Origin: Gammaproteobacteria bacterium
GTDB lineage: Bacteria; Pseudomonadota; Gammaproteobacteria; Arenicellales; JAANXG01
Reading direction: 5' to 3'
DNA: 64,000 nucleotides
Assembly: GCA_024639325.1 (NCBI GenBank)
Contig: JAHEIO010000010.1
Coordinates: 1 to 64,000, forward strand
Positions 20,739 to 30,688 of this stretch are shown piece by piece (the stretch's first letter is position 1; each line of letters starts with the position of its first letter). The translations under genes and the position numbers were made by a program. The notes beneath the pieces are model-generated. The model was not told the origin of the DNA. It made no database searches and saw nothing but the letters and a program-made list of their open reading frames with translations.

Positions 20739-21134
20739 ATATTGTTCACGTTTACGTGTCCTGGCCTGCCGCTGTGTACGGGAATCCGGTTTAACCGGAT
20801 CGTACAGGATCTGTGCCGCCCGGGTCTTCAGTTCACGAGCAAGCCTTTGCCGCTCGTCTACACTGGCCTCGGTTTCCGAATAAAGCGTCTTCGCGACGCT
20901 CGCCGGACCGCGGCGATCCGATATACGCTCAATTATCAGGATGTAGGTATAGGGGCCCTTGCGCACATTCAGGGTGTCGCCGACACGTACCAGCCGCGCG
21001 GGTTTGATGCGGTTTCCGTTTACCTCGATGTGGCCTCCGGTAATGGCTTTGGCGGCCATTTGCCGGGTCTTGAATATGCGGGCGGCCCAAAGCCATTTAT
21101 CCAGCCTGGCTTCATCCGAGACCGGCGACGTCAT
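20736..21134 (-). CDS. hslR: S4-domain RNA-binding heat shock protein 15
   Basis: RLDKWLWAARIFKTRQMAAKAITGGHIEVNGNRIKPARLVRVGDTL. Confidence 0.95.
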   Translation of the reverse strand: MTSPVSDEARLDKWLWAARIFKTRQMAAKAITGGHIEVNGNRIKPARLVRVGDTLNVRKGPYTYILIIERISDRRGPASVAKTLYSETEASVDERQRLARELKTRAAQILYDPVKPDSRTQRQARTRKREQY

Positions 21135-21344
21135 GAATTATCCATCCAAATCAAAACAATGCGCTCGACGGCCCATCCGCTCGTTGGGGGCCGGGACATT
21201 AACGGTCAAAGTTATCAACTGGTTTTGGAATACCATATCATTGTCATATATTCCCGCAGTTTACATGCATATTTGCATGTTATATATAAAATAAAGTGTT
21301 AAGTTGTTGATATAAAGAGCATCTTGTTTTCAGGTTCGAAGCTT

Positions 21345-21989
21345 ATGAGATTCTATTCACTGCTGTGCGCCCTGCTCATAGTCGGTGGCATCGTAACACC
21401 GGCGCTCTCCGACGAGTCCGGAATAGATGGTAGTTTCAACCTGGCCTGGTGGTCCAACAATTTCAGTGCCAATGCACTCGACGCATCATTCGACGCCGGT
21501 ACCGTTGGTGCCGAGGCGGAAGTGTGGTGGGCCCAAAAGTGGGGCCTCAAAGGCAGTCTGTTCAAGTCAGATGTACTGGAGAGCAATTCAAGGGAGGGGC
21601 CGGATTTCCTGAGTGTCGACCTGAAACGACGACTGATTTCGCCAACGAAGAATAATTTTCTCGCGGTGGGGCTAGGCTGGGAGAGCGTGGATCTGGGAAA
21701 GGGCGCGGACACCCAAGGTGCCAGGTTTCTGCTGCAGGGTAGCCTCGGTCTGACTCCGGTACTGGCTATCTACGGACACACTGCCTGGCTTCCCGTGATG
21801 GGCGAGTCGGATCAGCTGAATGATCCCAGGGGATTCGAGTTCGAGGCCGGGATTGCGTTGAATCCATTCCCTTTCCTATCGCTGAGGGCGGGATACCGGC
21901 AGTTCAACCTGGATTTCAAAAGCCTCGAGGGTGCGGACGAGGCCTCCAAATCCAAGGGCGTCATACTCGGCGCCGGAGTGGAATTTTAG
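21345..21989 (+). CDS. putative outer-membrane beta-barrel protein, uncharacterised
   Basis: Signal peptide at MRFYSLLCALLIVGGIVTPALSDE, alternating strands, terminal GAGVEF. Confidence 0.65.
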   Translation: MRFYSLLCALLIVGGIVTPALSDESGIDGSFNLAWWSNNFSANALDASFDAGTVGAEAEVWWAQKWGLKGSLFKSDVLESNSREGPDFLSVDLKRRLISPTKNNFLAVGLGWESVDLGKGADTQGARFLLQGSLGLTPVLAIYGHTAWLPVMGESDQLNDPRGFEFEAGIALNPFPFLSLRAGYRQFNLDFKSLEGADEASKSKGVILGAGVEF

Positions 21990-22062
21990 CCCGCATATTG
22001 CACCCGGATACCGAGCGATGGCGCAGCCCAGATTGGGCTGAGCGCCGGTCTGGCGCTGGACT
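21987..22062 (+). repeat. dispersed intergenic repeat copy
   Basis: TAGCCCGCATATTGCACCCGGATACCGAGCGATGGCGCAGCCCAGATTGGGCTGAGCGCCGGTCTGGCGCTGG; starts at the TAG stop of the preceding gene. Confidence 0.75.
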
Positions 22063-22087
22063 CGTTGTTTTGCGTAGTATCAACGGT

Positions 22088-22684
22088 GTGCACATTAATG
22101 TACCCACGATAGAAAACCGGTTGCGGAGCCATCGCCCCAAAACGCTGGAACTCGGCGATAACCGACACGCCGCGGTAGCGATGATGGTGCGTCCGGGGCT
22201 TCAATCGGCCGAGGTCCTGTTCATCGAGAGGTCGAGTCATGCCAATGATCCCTGGTCAGGGCAAATGGCATTTCCCGGCGGTATGGTTGAACGCTTCGAT
22301 GCCGATCCGCGCCGCGCCGCCGAGCGGGAGACACTCGAGGAAGTCGGCATTGACTTGTCCCGGGCAAACTATCTGGGGCGTCTCGACGATCAGCAGGGCA
22401 GGCACCGGGGCCACACCGCGGGTATCGTGGTGCGGGGTTACGTCTATGCCGTGGAGGTCGATGTGCCGCTGGCGCACAACAACGAGGTAGAGGAAATTGT
22501 TTGGGTTCCTATTGGCAGATTTCTGGATGCACGCAACTATGCTCATATCGTTCACCCCGTTTATCCCGGCGAACGCTTTCCCGGAATCCGTGTGAGTCGT
22601 CATGACCACCAGGTCGTCTGGGGCTTGACCCGCAGATTCATGGCGTCTTTTTTTTCAGCGATACGGGTGGTATTCGAGGGTTAG
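22088..22684 (+). CDS. NUDIX hydrolase, CoA-pyrophosphatase-like (start uncertain; GTG at 22088 proposed)
   Basis: NUDIX box GGMVERFDADPRRAAERETLEEVGID; GQMAFPGG; the ORF-track N-terminus lies in a repeat. Confidence 0.85.
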   Translation: MHINVPTIENRLRSHRPKTLELGDNRHAAVAMMVRPGLQSAEVLFIERSSHANDPWSGQMAFPGGMVERFDADPRRAAERETLEEVGIDLSRANYLGRLDDQQGRHRGHTAGIVVRGYVYAVEVDVPLAHNNEVEEIVWVPIGRFLDARNYAHIVHPVYPGERFPGIRVSRHDHQVVWGLTRRFMASFFSAIRVVFEG

Positions 22685-22808
22685 CCTGCAGATTGCACCC
22701 GGACGGAGATGCTTCACTTCGCGGGATGTGTCGAATTGTACGCTCCATATCGAATCGATCTGCTGTGTTAAGATCTTTGGGTCGACAGCTTCAAGGTCCA
22801 TTTAGAAA

Positions 22809-23387
22809 ATGGTTGAAACACCCTCAAGAGATATCCAGCGCGGATCGGTTGCGCCCAATTTCAATTTGCCAAATTCGAATGCGGAGTATGGCGGAGATGT
22901 GGTCGGACTCTCCGATTTCGACGACAGCAAAGCGCTGCTGGTGGTTTTCATGTGCAATCACTGTCCCTATGTCGTGCACATCGCTGACGCATTGGCGCGA
23001 GTGGCCAGGCAATTCGAGCCGCAGGGTCTGGGCACGGTGGCGATCAGCGTCAACGATGTCGAGTCATACCCCCAGGACGCCCCGGACAAAATGACCGACA
23101 TGTCGAAAAAGTATGGTTTTACGTTTCCATACGTGTACGACGGGTCACAGCGTGTCGCTGTCGATTACGGCGCCGTGTGTACCCCGGACCTGTTCCTGTT
23201 CGATGCCGAAAAACGGCTCGCGTACCATGGCCAGTTCGATGACGCCAGGCCGGGAAATGACAAGCCGGTGACCGGGGCGGACCTGTCGCGTGCAATTGAA
23301 AATCTGCTTCAGGGTAAACCTGTCGACGCCGCTCAATCACCTAGCGTAGGGTGCAACATCAAGTGGAAGCCCGGTATCGACCCCTGA
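22809..23387 (+). CDS. thioredoxin-fold redoxin family protein
   Basis: FMCNHCPYVVHIADALARVA (CxxC), CTPDLFLFDAEKRLAYHGQFDDARP. Confidence 0.9.
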   Translation: MVETPSRDIQRGSVAPNFNLPNSNAEYGGDVVGLSDFDDSKALLVVFMCNHCPYVVHIADALARVARQFEPQGLGTVAISVNDVESYPQDAPDKMTDMSKKYGFTFPYVYDGSQRVAVDYGAVCTPDLFLFDAEKRLAYHGQFDDARPGNDKPVTGADLSRAIENLLQGKPVDAAQSPSVGCNIKWKPGIDP

Positions 23388-23458
23388 CGTCGCATTCGCC
23401 CGTCCCCACGGCACGACGTGACGCGGGCATCCGCTTTGACTAAGGGTGCCCGCTGATC

Positions 23459-24628
23459 GTGAACCACGATTCGATAGTCTTCTCTATATTTCTGATCTTC
23501 AGCGGCGCCGCCCTGGTGGCCACGCTGGCGCTTTGGGCACGACAGGCCCTGATTGTCGGATACATCGTGCTTGGTGCCGTGGTTGGTCCTGGGGGGCTCA
23601 AGTGGGTAAACGACGCTGAATTGATTCAGGACATCGCCCACATCGGCATAATATTTCTGCTGTTTCTTCTAGGGCTCAATCTATATCCGCAAAAGCTTAT
23701 TCAGTTGCTGCGAAAAACCACCCTGGTCACGCTGGTTACGTCCGCAATTTTTGCAGGGCTTGGATTCGGCGTCGCCTACCTGTTCGGGTACGCTCTGATC
23801 GACGCGGTCGTGATCGGGGTCGCGGCCATGTTTTCCAGCACGATTGTCGGGCTGAAGCTATTGCCGACCACTGTGCTCCATCACCGCCACACAGGCGAGG
23901 TCATCGTCAGCGTGCTGTTGTTGCAGGACATGGTCGCTATCCTGTCCTTGCTGGCAATTCAAAACATGGGCAGGGGGGAGCTGCCGACCCTGGAAATGAT
24001 TGCCGTGATCTTGTCGCTGCCGTTGCTCGTTCTGATTGTGGCGGTGGTCGCAAGATTTGCATTGATCCCGCTGTTCCACCGATTCGATAAGATCCAGGAG
24101 TACATATTCCTGCTGGCCATCGGCTGGTGCCTTGGAATCGCCCAGCTGGCCAACACGCTGGGGCTTTCTTACGAAATTGGCGCTTTCATCGCCGGGGTTG
24201 CCATAGCGACGAATCCGATATCGCGATTTATTGCTGAAAGCTTGCGGCCCATCAGGGATTTTTTTCTGGTCATGTTCTTCTTCGCGCTGGGTGCCGGATT
24301 GAATATGCAGGTCATCGGCGACGTCATGGTGCCCGCGGCCCTGCTGGCACTCCTGGTTCTCCTGGTCAAGCCGATCGCATTCAAGTTCATGCTGATCAGG
24401 GTATTGGAGACGGAAAAACTCGGTTGGGAAACCGGCTGGCGGCTTGGTCAGATGAGTGAGTTCTCCCTGCTAATCGCGTTCATGGCGCTGCAGGGCGGGC
24501 TGATTGCAAGCGAGGCCGCAAATCTCATACAGGTGGCGACCCTGATTACCTTTATCGGTTCCTCGTACCTGATCGTCCTGCGCTATCCGACACCGATTGC
24601 CGTATCCGATCCGCTCAGAAGAGACTAG
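23459..24628 (+). CDS. cation:proton antiporter, KefB/CPA2-like (no RCK domain), GTG start
   Basis: Multi-TM; GYIVLGAVVGPGGL, FLLFLLGLNLYPQKL, SYEIGAFIAGVAIA. Confidence 0.88.
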   Translation: MNHDSIVFSIFLIFSGAALVATLALWARQALIVGYIVLGAVVGPGGLKWVNDAELIQDIAHIGIIFLLFLLGLNLYPQKLIQLLRKTTLVTLVTSAIFAGLGFGVAYLFGYALIDAVVIGVAAMFSSTIVGLKLLPTTVLHHRHTGEVIVSVLLLQDMVAILSLLAIQNMGRGELPTLEMIAVILSLPLLVLIVAVVARFALIPLFHRFDKIQEYIFLLAIGWCLGIAQLANTLGLSYEIGAFIAGVAIATNPISRFIAESLRPIRDFFLVMFFFALGAGLNMQVIGDVMVPAALLALLVLLVKPIAFKFMLIRVLETEKLGWETGWRLGQMSEFSLLIAFMALQGGLIASEAANLIQVATLITFIGSSYLIVLRYPTPIAVSDPLRRD

Positions 24629-24680
24629 CGCACATATTCCACCGAGGTTCGCTCGGGATCCTGGTGAGAATGCGGGCTGG
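24626..24680. repeat. palindromic copy of the dispersed intergenic repeat
   Basis: TAGCGCACATATTCCACCGAGGTTCGCTCGGGATCCTGGTGAGAATGCGGGCT between convergent genes. Confidence 0.7.
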
Positions 24681-24683
24681 CGT

Positions 24684-25358
24684 TCAGTTCCTTGGGAATC
24701 GGAACAGGATATTGACCGAGAAAATGTCCACGTCGGGGGTGTCTATATCCCTCCCGACCAATTGCAGGGTTTCATCGAAGGCGTATCGCTCCCACTCCAC
24801 CCTTACGGTCGCATTGCGCCCGAGGTTGATTGCCCCGCCGGCACCGTAAACCAGCGTTCCGGCCGTCGTGCTGTCTTTTTCCGTGCGATCGAAGATCGGC
24901 GCTCTTGCGGTTACCGATACATCCCCACCCGCGACACCGAGTCTTCCGTACAGGGCGCCGATGTCAAGAATCGGAATCTGCGGCAGCACGGATATTGAGA
25001 TTCCGCTCATGTTGGCGTCGGCCGTGGCTTCGATGGGCGCCTCGGTTGAAATCCCCGGACTCCCCAAGTCGAAAATCGCGGCCTCAAGCGCGACAAAGTT
25101 GTTGAACTGGTAACCAAAGATTCCCTTGATGGCGGTGCCGTCATTATCGTTCCCGCACACGACAAACAGTTCGTCGCAGAAATCTCCAAGTGCATCCCGC
25201 TCGACCACCTCCGACTGACCTATACCAAACCCAAGATAAAATCCCTTTTCGGTGGCATGGGCCGGGCCCGTGGAAACCAGTAGTATCGGTAAAACCGCAA
25301 CCGACGCGACGCCTGAAACGAGTTTTCTATGGGTCAACTTTTTTCTCCTGCCGTGCAA
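24684..25358 (-). CDS. outer-membrane beta-barrel (OmpA-like) protein
   Basis: Signal peptide; KGFYLGFGIGQSEV...; ends in SVNILFRFPRN. Confidence 0.75.
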   Translation of the reverse strand: MHGRRKKLTHRKLVSGVASVAVLPILLVSTGPAHATEKGFYLGFGIGQSEVVERDALGDFCDELFVVCGNDNDGTAIKGIFGYQFNNFVALEAAIFDLGSPGISTEAPIEATADANMSGISISVLPQIPILDIGALYGRLGVAGGDVSVTARAPIFDRTEKDSTTAGTLVYGAGGAINLGRNATVRVEWERYAFDETLQLVGRDIDTPDVDIFSVNILFRFPRN

Positions 25359-25472
25359 GATATGTGATTCAACAGACGCCTTATACTGAAATTCGCTGCA
25401 CAGAGCAAAGCAAATCCCGCCCGCACGTCGTACTCTCGGCTGGAGTCCGGGCTCGATGCATGCCGGTCGCGG

Positions 25473-25997
25473 TTACTCTCCGGAGCGCCATGTCGCCCGG
25501 AACAGGCAGGCCACGGTCTTGGCGTCGATAATTTCACCCGTGGCCGCCATACCTAACGCTTCGTCGAGGGGCACCCAGGTTATCTCAATGATCTCGTCTT
25601 CATGCGGGTCCGGTGTGACGAGCGTGAGTTCCGTGGCCAGATACAAATACAAACACTCGCTGCAGAATCCCGGCGAGGGCAGTATGCGCCCAAGGTCGCG
25701 CCACTCACCGGCTAAGACGCCCGCTTCCTCTTGAAGTTCCCTTTTCGCCGTGACGATGGGAGAGGGGTCCGTCGCATCAATACGGCCAGCCGGCAGTTCC
25801 CAGAGCCGGGCCTGATTTACCGCGTGTCGGAACTGGCGCAACAGGCATACCTCTTCGTTTTGATTGACCGCCGCCACAACGGCCCCGCCGGGGTGCCGCA
25901 CGATTTCGAGTTCCAGGTCGTTTCCGTCGGGTAATCGGGCGGTTTCGATATTCAGGTCGATCAGACGCCCGCGATGAATTCGACGGTTTACATCCAC
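25473..25997 (-). CDS. NUDIX hydrolase, ADP-ribose pyrophosphatase-like
   Basis: LWELPAGRIDATDPSPIVTAKRELQEEAGVLAG. Confidence 0.9.
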   Translation of the reverse strand: MDVNRRIHRGRLIDLNIETARLPDGNDLELEIVRHPGGAVVAAVNQNEEVCLLRQFRHAVNQARLWELPAGRIDATDPSPIVTAKRELQEEAGVLAGEWRDLGRILPSPGFCSECLYLYLATELTLVTPDPHEDEIIEITWVPLDEALGMAATGEIIDAKTVACLFRATWRSGE

Positions 25998-26077
25998 AGT
26001 TCAGGCAGCACCCGTCTGATTGGCAAACGTGTCCATGTGTTTCTCACTCATTTCTGTAAATGATAATTCTGTCGATT

Positions 26078-26689
26078 CTATTGCTCGAAATCGGACGAGT
26101 CTGCGATTGCATCTTTTAGCCTGTTCAATGCCTGGGCACGATGACTCAGTCGATTTTTGACCGAGGGGTCGAGTTCAGCGGCGCTGCAACCAAGGGCGGG
26201 CACATAAAACACCGGATCGTATCCGAAGCCGCTGTGCCCGGTAGGGTGGTTCTGTATCATGCCTTCCCAAGTCCCTTCGCAGACCAACGGGTGAGGTTCG
26301 TCTGCGTTTTTGACGAAGGCGATGGCGCAGCGGAACCTCGCGGTTCTTTTCTCGTAGGGTACTCCGTTCAACGCACTCAGTAATTTCTCGACATTCTCGG
26401 CATCCGTGGCGCCCACGCCCGCATAGCGGGCGGAGTACACGCCCGGGGCGCCCTTGAGCTCATCGACTTCCAGTCCCGAGTCATCGGCCACGGCTGCCAG
26501 TCCTGCGCGGCTGCTGGCGTTTCGGGCTTTCAGTACGGCGTTTTCGGCAAATGTTTTTCCGTTTTCGTCAATCTCGGGAATATCCAGTTCGGATTGAGCG
26601 ATCAGATCCAGGTGGGCGGGAAGAATATCCGCGAACTCCCTGATCTTTCCGGCGTTGGACGAGGCTATCACGAATGTGCAAAGTTTCAC
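26078..26689 (-). CDS. rdgB: RdgB/HAM1 family non-canonical purine NTP pyrophosphatase
   Basis: [57 protein letters not shown]. Confidence 0.96.
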   Translation of the reverse strand: MKLCTFVIASSNAGKIREFADILPAHLDLIAQSELDIPEIDENGKTFAENAVLKARNASSRAGLAAVADDSGLEVDELKGAPGVYSARYAGVGATDAENVEKLLSALNGVPYEKRTARFRCAIAFVKNADEPHPLVCEGTWEGMIQNHPTGHSGFGYDPVFYVPALGCSAAELDPSVKNRLSHRAQALNRLKDAIADSSDFEQ

Positions 26690-27417
26690 GTTTCACCACC
26701 GCTGGTCAGGGCCATATTCTGGTGTTCGAATAGCTGCCGAATACCCTGCTGGGCAAGCTCCACCATTTCGAAAAGCTGATCACGGCTAAATGGCGACCCC
26801 TCCGCCGTACCTTGTATCTCTATAAGACGCATGGAGTCATCCATAACGACATTCATGTCCGTGCTCGCAGCTTTATCTTCCGCATAGTCGAGATCGAGAA
26901 TCGTTTCGCCCTGGTACACGCCCACTGAAACCGATGCAATCTGTCCGAGAAGAGGTGTGGACTCCAATTCTTTCTTCGTTCGTATCCATTCGATCGCATC
27001 CGACAGCGCTACGTAACTTCCTGTAATCGAAGCGGTTCGAGTCCCACCGTCCGCCTGGATGACGTCACAGTCGATTTTGATCGATTGATCCGGTATGGCC
27101 TTCAAGTCGACAACAGCACGCAGGGAGCGCCCGATCAATCGCTGAATTTCCTGGGTTCGGCCGGACTGCCTGCCACGGGACGCTTCCCGAGCGGTACGGA
27201 TACCGGTTGATCTGGGCAGCATACTGTACTCTGCGGTTACCCATCCCTGCGCCTTGCCGCGCAGGAACATCGGTACCCTGTCTTCCACCGAAGCGGTGCA
27301 AAGAACCCTGGTATCTCCAAACTCGATCAGAACCGAACCCTCGGCAAATTTCGTGTATTGCCGCGTTATCCGGATATTGCGGAGTTGAGCGGGATGTCTG
27401 CCGCCGGGGCGTTTCAT
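26686..27417 (-). CDS. rph: ribonuclease PH
   Basis: [59 protein letters not shown]. Confidence 0.97.
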   Translation of the reverse strand: MKRPGGRHPAQLRNIRITRQYTKFAEGSVLIEFGDTRVLCTASVEDRVPMFLRGKAQGWVTAEYSMLPRSTGIRTAREASRGRQSGRTQEIQRLIGRSLRAVVDLKAIPDQSIKIDCDVIQADGGTRTASITGSYVALSDAIEWIRTKKELESTPLLGQIASVSVGVYQGETILDLDYAEDKAASTDMNVVMDDSMRLIEIQGTAEGSPFSRDQLFEMVELAQQGIRQLFEHQNMALTSGGET

Positions 27418-27487
27418 GGAGTCATTAGTCCTGTGATTCTAAAAAATTAGCGTTGGACGAACGAAATGTCAGTACACTGGCGGAGCG

Positions 27488-28444
27488 CTAATCGTTCTTG
27501 TGCGTTCGGTGTGTAATTTCGATTTCCGTATCCAGGTCATTGACGAATGACTCGATCTCGGCGATCGCGGAATCGATGTTGTCAATTCGCTGTTTTTCAG
27601 GCCTAACCGGCGTGGAAGTTCGCTTGCGTGGATACTTGGCGTTAAGCCACAGCTTCTCCTGATCGAGATCCGGCGCGCTCAGATTGAGCAGCGGTTCGTC
27701 CCTCGTTGGTTCATCTTCCCAGCGGAATGCCAGTGCGGTCAGGTTGTCGCACTCATCGGTGAAGAAGCGCCGGGAGTAGTTGAGCATCTCGTCCACGCTG
27801 TCCTCGATGTATTCCTTGTTGACGATCTTGATTAGCTGTTTTTCCTTGAAGGCGCGCCAAACGCCGTCGGTGCACAGGAGAATCGTATCTCCCTGGCCCA
27901 GATGGGTCTCTGGTCCCAGGGTGACCACCGGCCTCTGGTTGCCTCCGATACACCTGAGCACCTGGCCCTGACCGAAGCGTTGAAACTGCTCATCGACGAC
28001 ACCGTCCTGATGCATTTGGTCCGTGGTAGAATGATCGATTGTGCGGCTTAGCAACTCACCATCACCGAACAAATACAATCTGCTGTCTCCCACGTGACCC
28101 CAATAGGCGTAGCCGTTTTGAACCAGGCAGGCGACGCATGTCGTCCTTGGCATGTCTTCATCAAGGCCGTTTTTACGCGAGACGAGGTTGAGCGTCAAAT
28201 GCGCGAAGTTCATCGATGATACTATGAATGCAGCCGGATTATCGATCCGATCCTGTCCCTGCCTGTTGAAAGAGTCTATGAGGCAGTCGACCGTGATTTG
28301 TGCGGCTACGTCACCCCTGGCGTGGCCGCCCATTCCATCGGCAATGACCATGAACACACCATTCTGGCTTTCACTGTAAGCGACTCTGTCCTGGTTGTTT
28401 TTTCGCGTCCCTCTGCGCGTGTCGTGAACAATAGAGTAGTTCAT
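27488..28444 (-). CDS. PP2C-family serine/threonine phosphatase
   Basis: RRGTRKNNQDRVAY, VIADGMGGHARGD, GHVGDSRLYL, LLCTDGVW. Confidence 0.95.
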   Translation of the reverse strand: MNYSIVHDTRRGTRKNNQDRVAYSESQNGVFMVIADGMGGHARGDVAAQITVDCLIDSFNRQGQDRIDNPAAFIVSSMNFAHLTLNLVSRKNGLDEDMPRTTCVACLVQNGYAYWGHVGDSRLYLFGDGELLSRTIDHSTTDQMHQDGVVDEQFQRFGQGQVLRCIGGNQRPVVTLGPETHLGQGDTILLCTDGVWRAFKEKQLIKIVNKEYIEDSVDEMLNYSRRFFTDECDNLTALAFRWEDEPTRDEPLLNLSAPDLDQEKLWLNAKYPRKRTSTPVRPEKQRIDNIDSAIAEIESFVNDLDTEIEITHRTHKND

Positions 28445-29358
28445 CAGCCACCAAACCAGCCGCGCAATACAGAGGTCTCCCTTTCACTGCCGGCTCCGCT
28501 GAGTGCTTCCAGAAATATGTCGACGCTGCGTGGTCTTCGGTCGTTTTCCAGTTCACCGGCCCAGTCTATCGCTTGCAGCAGGCATTTGCTGTACCTGCGG
28601 CTGAAAGATCTGGAAAGTTTCGATTGCGTATCCTTTTTCAGCCTCTCCGGCGATGGCACGGGTGCTCTGCCAGTGATGCAGAAGCGCATGGTCATGCCGA
28701 GCGAATAGATATCGGACCATGGCCCCATTGGTCCCGATTCGTACTGCTCGGGCGGGGCAAATCCGTGAGTCAGGGTTTGAACACCCTTGTAGCAGGTGCC
28801 CGGTTCGATTTGTTGCACGGCTCCGAAATCCAGCAGGAGCGGCGTACCCGAAGTGCGCAGTAATATATTTGCCGGCTTAATGTCGAGATGCAGGAAGTTG
28901 TGCAGATGGAGCTCTCGCAACCCGCCCAGGACGGGTGGGAACACCGACAGGATGAATTTCTCGCTCAATTTCCCTTTCGATCGCTTGATGTACCAGCGCA
29001 GGTCCCTTCCCTGTTCGAAATCCATGACCATGAACGCGGTATTATTCAATCGAAAGAAGTTCGAGACATTGACAATATTCGGGTGTTTCAGTTTGGAAAG
29101 CGCCATGCCTTCGCTGAAGAAACGCTTAAGGCCGATCTGAAACGGTATATTTTTCTCGTCGGACAGCGGCAAAACCCTCCCGCCCGGGAGTCTGTAGGCC
29201 ATTTCGTGCGGAAAGTACTCCTTGATCACGATCTTGGTCCTGGTTTTGATATGAAAGGCCAGGTATACGAAACTGAACCCGCCGCCCCCGATCAGTTTTT
29301 CGATCCGGTATCCGTCGAGAAGGTATCCGCGGCTCAGGGCTTGCTGTTTATCTGGCAT
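28444..29358 (-). CDS. serine/threonine protein kinase
   Basis: IGGGGFSFVYLAF, IVIKEYFP, FLHLDIKPANILLR, LLDFGAV; stop overlaps phosphatase start (TGATG). Confidence 0.95.
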   Translation of the reverse strand: MPDKQQALSRGYLLDGYRIEKLIGGGGFSFVYLAFHIKTRTKIVIKEYFPHEMAYRLPGGRVLPLSDEKNIPFQIGLKRFFSEGMALSKLKHPNIVNVSNFFRLNNTAFMVMDFEQGRDLRWYIKRSKGKLSEKFILSVFPPVLGGLRELHLHNFLHLDIKPANILLRTSGTPLLLDFGAVQQIEPGTCYKGVQTLTHGFAPPEQYESGPMGPWSDIYSLGMTMRFCITGRAPVPSPERLKKDTQSKLSRSFSRRYSKCLLQAIDWAGELENDRRPRSVDIFLEALSGAGSERETSVLRGWFGG

Positions 29359-29434
29359 GCTGATTTCGTAGTGTTCTCTGCAACAAAGGATATACTCTCT
29401 AGTTTACAGTTTAATAGAAATACTGTTTTTACCA

Positions 29435-30301
29435 ATGCCATATAGCATGACCGCCTTTTCGCGGGCGACGGGACAGACGGCCTGGGGGGAAGTCACATGC
29501 GAGCTCAGATCCGTTAACCACCGTTATCTGGAGATCAATCCTCGACTCGCAGAAGAGGTTAGGCGGCTGGAGCCGCGGGTTCGGGACACCATTGCCCAAT
29601 ATCTCAAGAGAGGCCGCGTGGATTGTACCATCCGTTTGCAGCAACAGGATGCACCAGGCGGGAATCTGGACGTCGATATGGAACTTATAGGCCAGCTCGT
29701 CGCCGTTTCGGACCGGGTCCGTGGCCGCGCCGGGGATATCCGACCTATTGGTGTTGCGGATATGCTCAATTGGCCCGGGGTGGTTCGCGCCGCCCGGCTG
29801 GACGAGGACCAGGTCGGAACGGTTGCCATGGAATGCCTCGCCAGGGCCACCGGTCAGCTGGTGGAAATCAGGCAACGGGAAGGACAACGATTGCTGGTTT
29901 CATTGCGCGAAAAGCTCGATTCGACGGTGACCGTGGTGGACGAGTTGAGGCGATCAATTCCGCAGTGGCAGGATTCGTTTCGCCAGCGGTTGGAAAAACG
30001 GCTGGCGGAAGCAAAGCTGGATCTCGATCCCTCCAGGCTTGAACAGGAGATGTTGATCTACCTCCAGAAGGCCGATGTGACCGAAGAACTTGACAGGCTG
30101 GATGTTCATCTGAAGGAGGTGTCCGACGTTTTCGAACAGGGCCGGGCCATTGGCAGACGACTAGACTTTCTGATGCAGGAACTCAATCGCGAGGCCAATA
30201 CGCTGGGATCGAAATCGAACGACGCCAGGCTCACCCAAGCATCGGTGGATCTGAAAGTCCTGATCGAGCAGATGCGGGAGCAGGTGCAGAATATAGAATA
30301 A
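29435..30301 (+). CDS. yicC: YicC-family endoribonuclease
   Basis: SMTAFSRATGQTAWGEVTCELRSVNHRYLEI; GRRLDFLMQELNREANTLGSKSNDA. Confidence 0.95.
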   Translation: MPYSMTAFSRATGQTAWGEVTCELRSVNHRYLEINPRLAEEVRRLEPRVRDTIAQYLKRGRVDCTIRLQQQDAPGGNLDVDMELIGQLVAVSDRVRGRAGDIRPIGVADMLNWPGVVRAARLDEDQVGTVAMECLARATGQLVEIRQREGQRLLVSLREKLDSTVTVVDELRRSIPQWQDSFRQRLEKRLAEAKLDLDPSRLEQEMLIYLQKADVTEELDRLDVHLKEVSDVFEQGRAIGRRLDFLMQELNREANTLGSKSNDARLTQASVDLKVLIEQMREQVQNIE

Positions 30302-30688
30302 GGTTTTCACAACCAATCATTTCCCCGTACCCTGGGTTCAAAGATAGGGCTCGCTTTGAGTATCGTTCTGGCGCGGCTTCATCAACGGCCCTCAGTAGCA
30401 TAATCCAGTTTTTCTCGCTTTCATCTCGTGAACCGAATCCAGGTGACACCTTCAGAAGTTACCGCAGCCGTTGCACGCGAGTCGCGGCGCCAGCGTGAAA
30501 GGTCTCAGTTCGTTTTCTAAATGGGTCACCGACCGTCGATAACCAGCTTTGTAGGGAGTAATGTATACACGCTGGCCACCGCTATCACCGAATTTGTGGT
30601 TTTCTTTCACTTTCAAAGGTGGTTGCTCTAATGCTAGCATTCCGCTTTCGGCAGAAGTTATTTCAGTAACGAATTCGGAGATTAATCC

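Noticed and set aside
30452-30640. 62 aa minus-strand ORF in the yicC-USP gap (MLALEQPPLKVKENHKFGDSGGQRVYITPY...)
   Set aside because: Could be a small or decayed gene, but no RBS or family evidence was found; not listed as a CDS.
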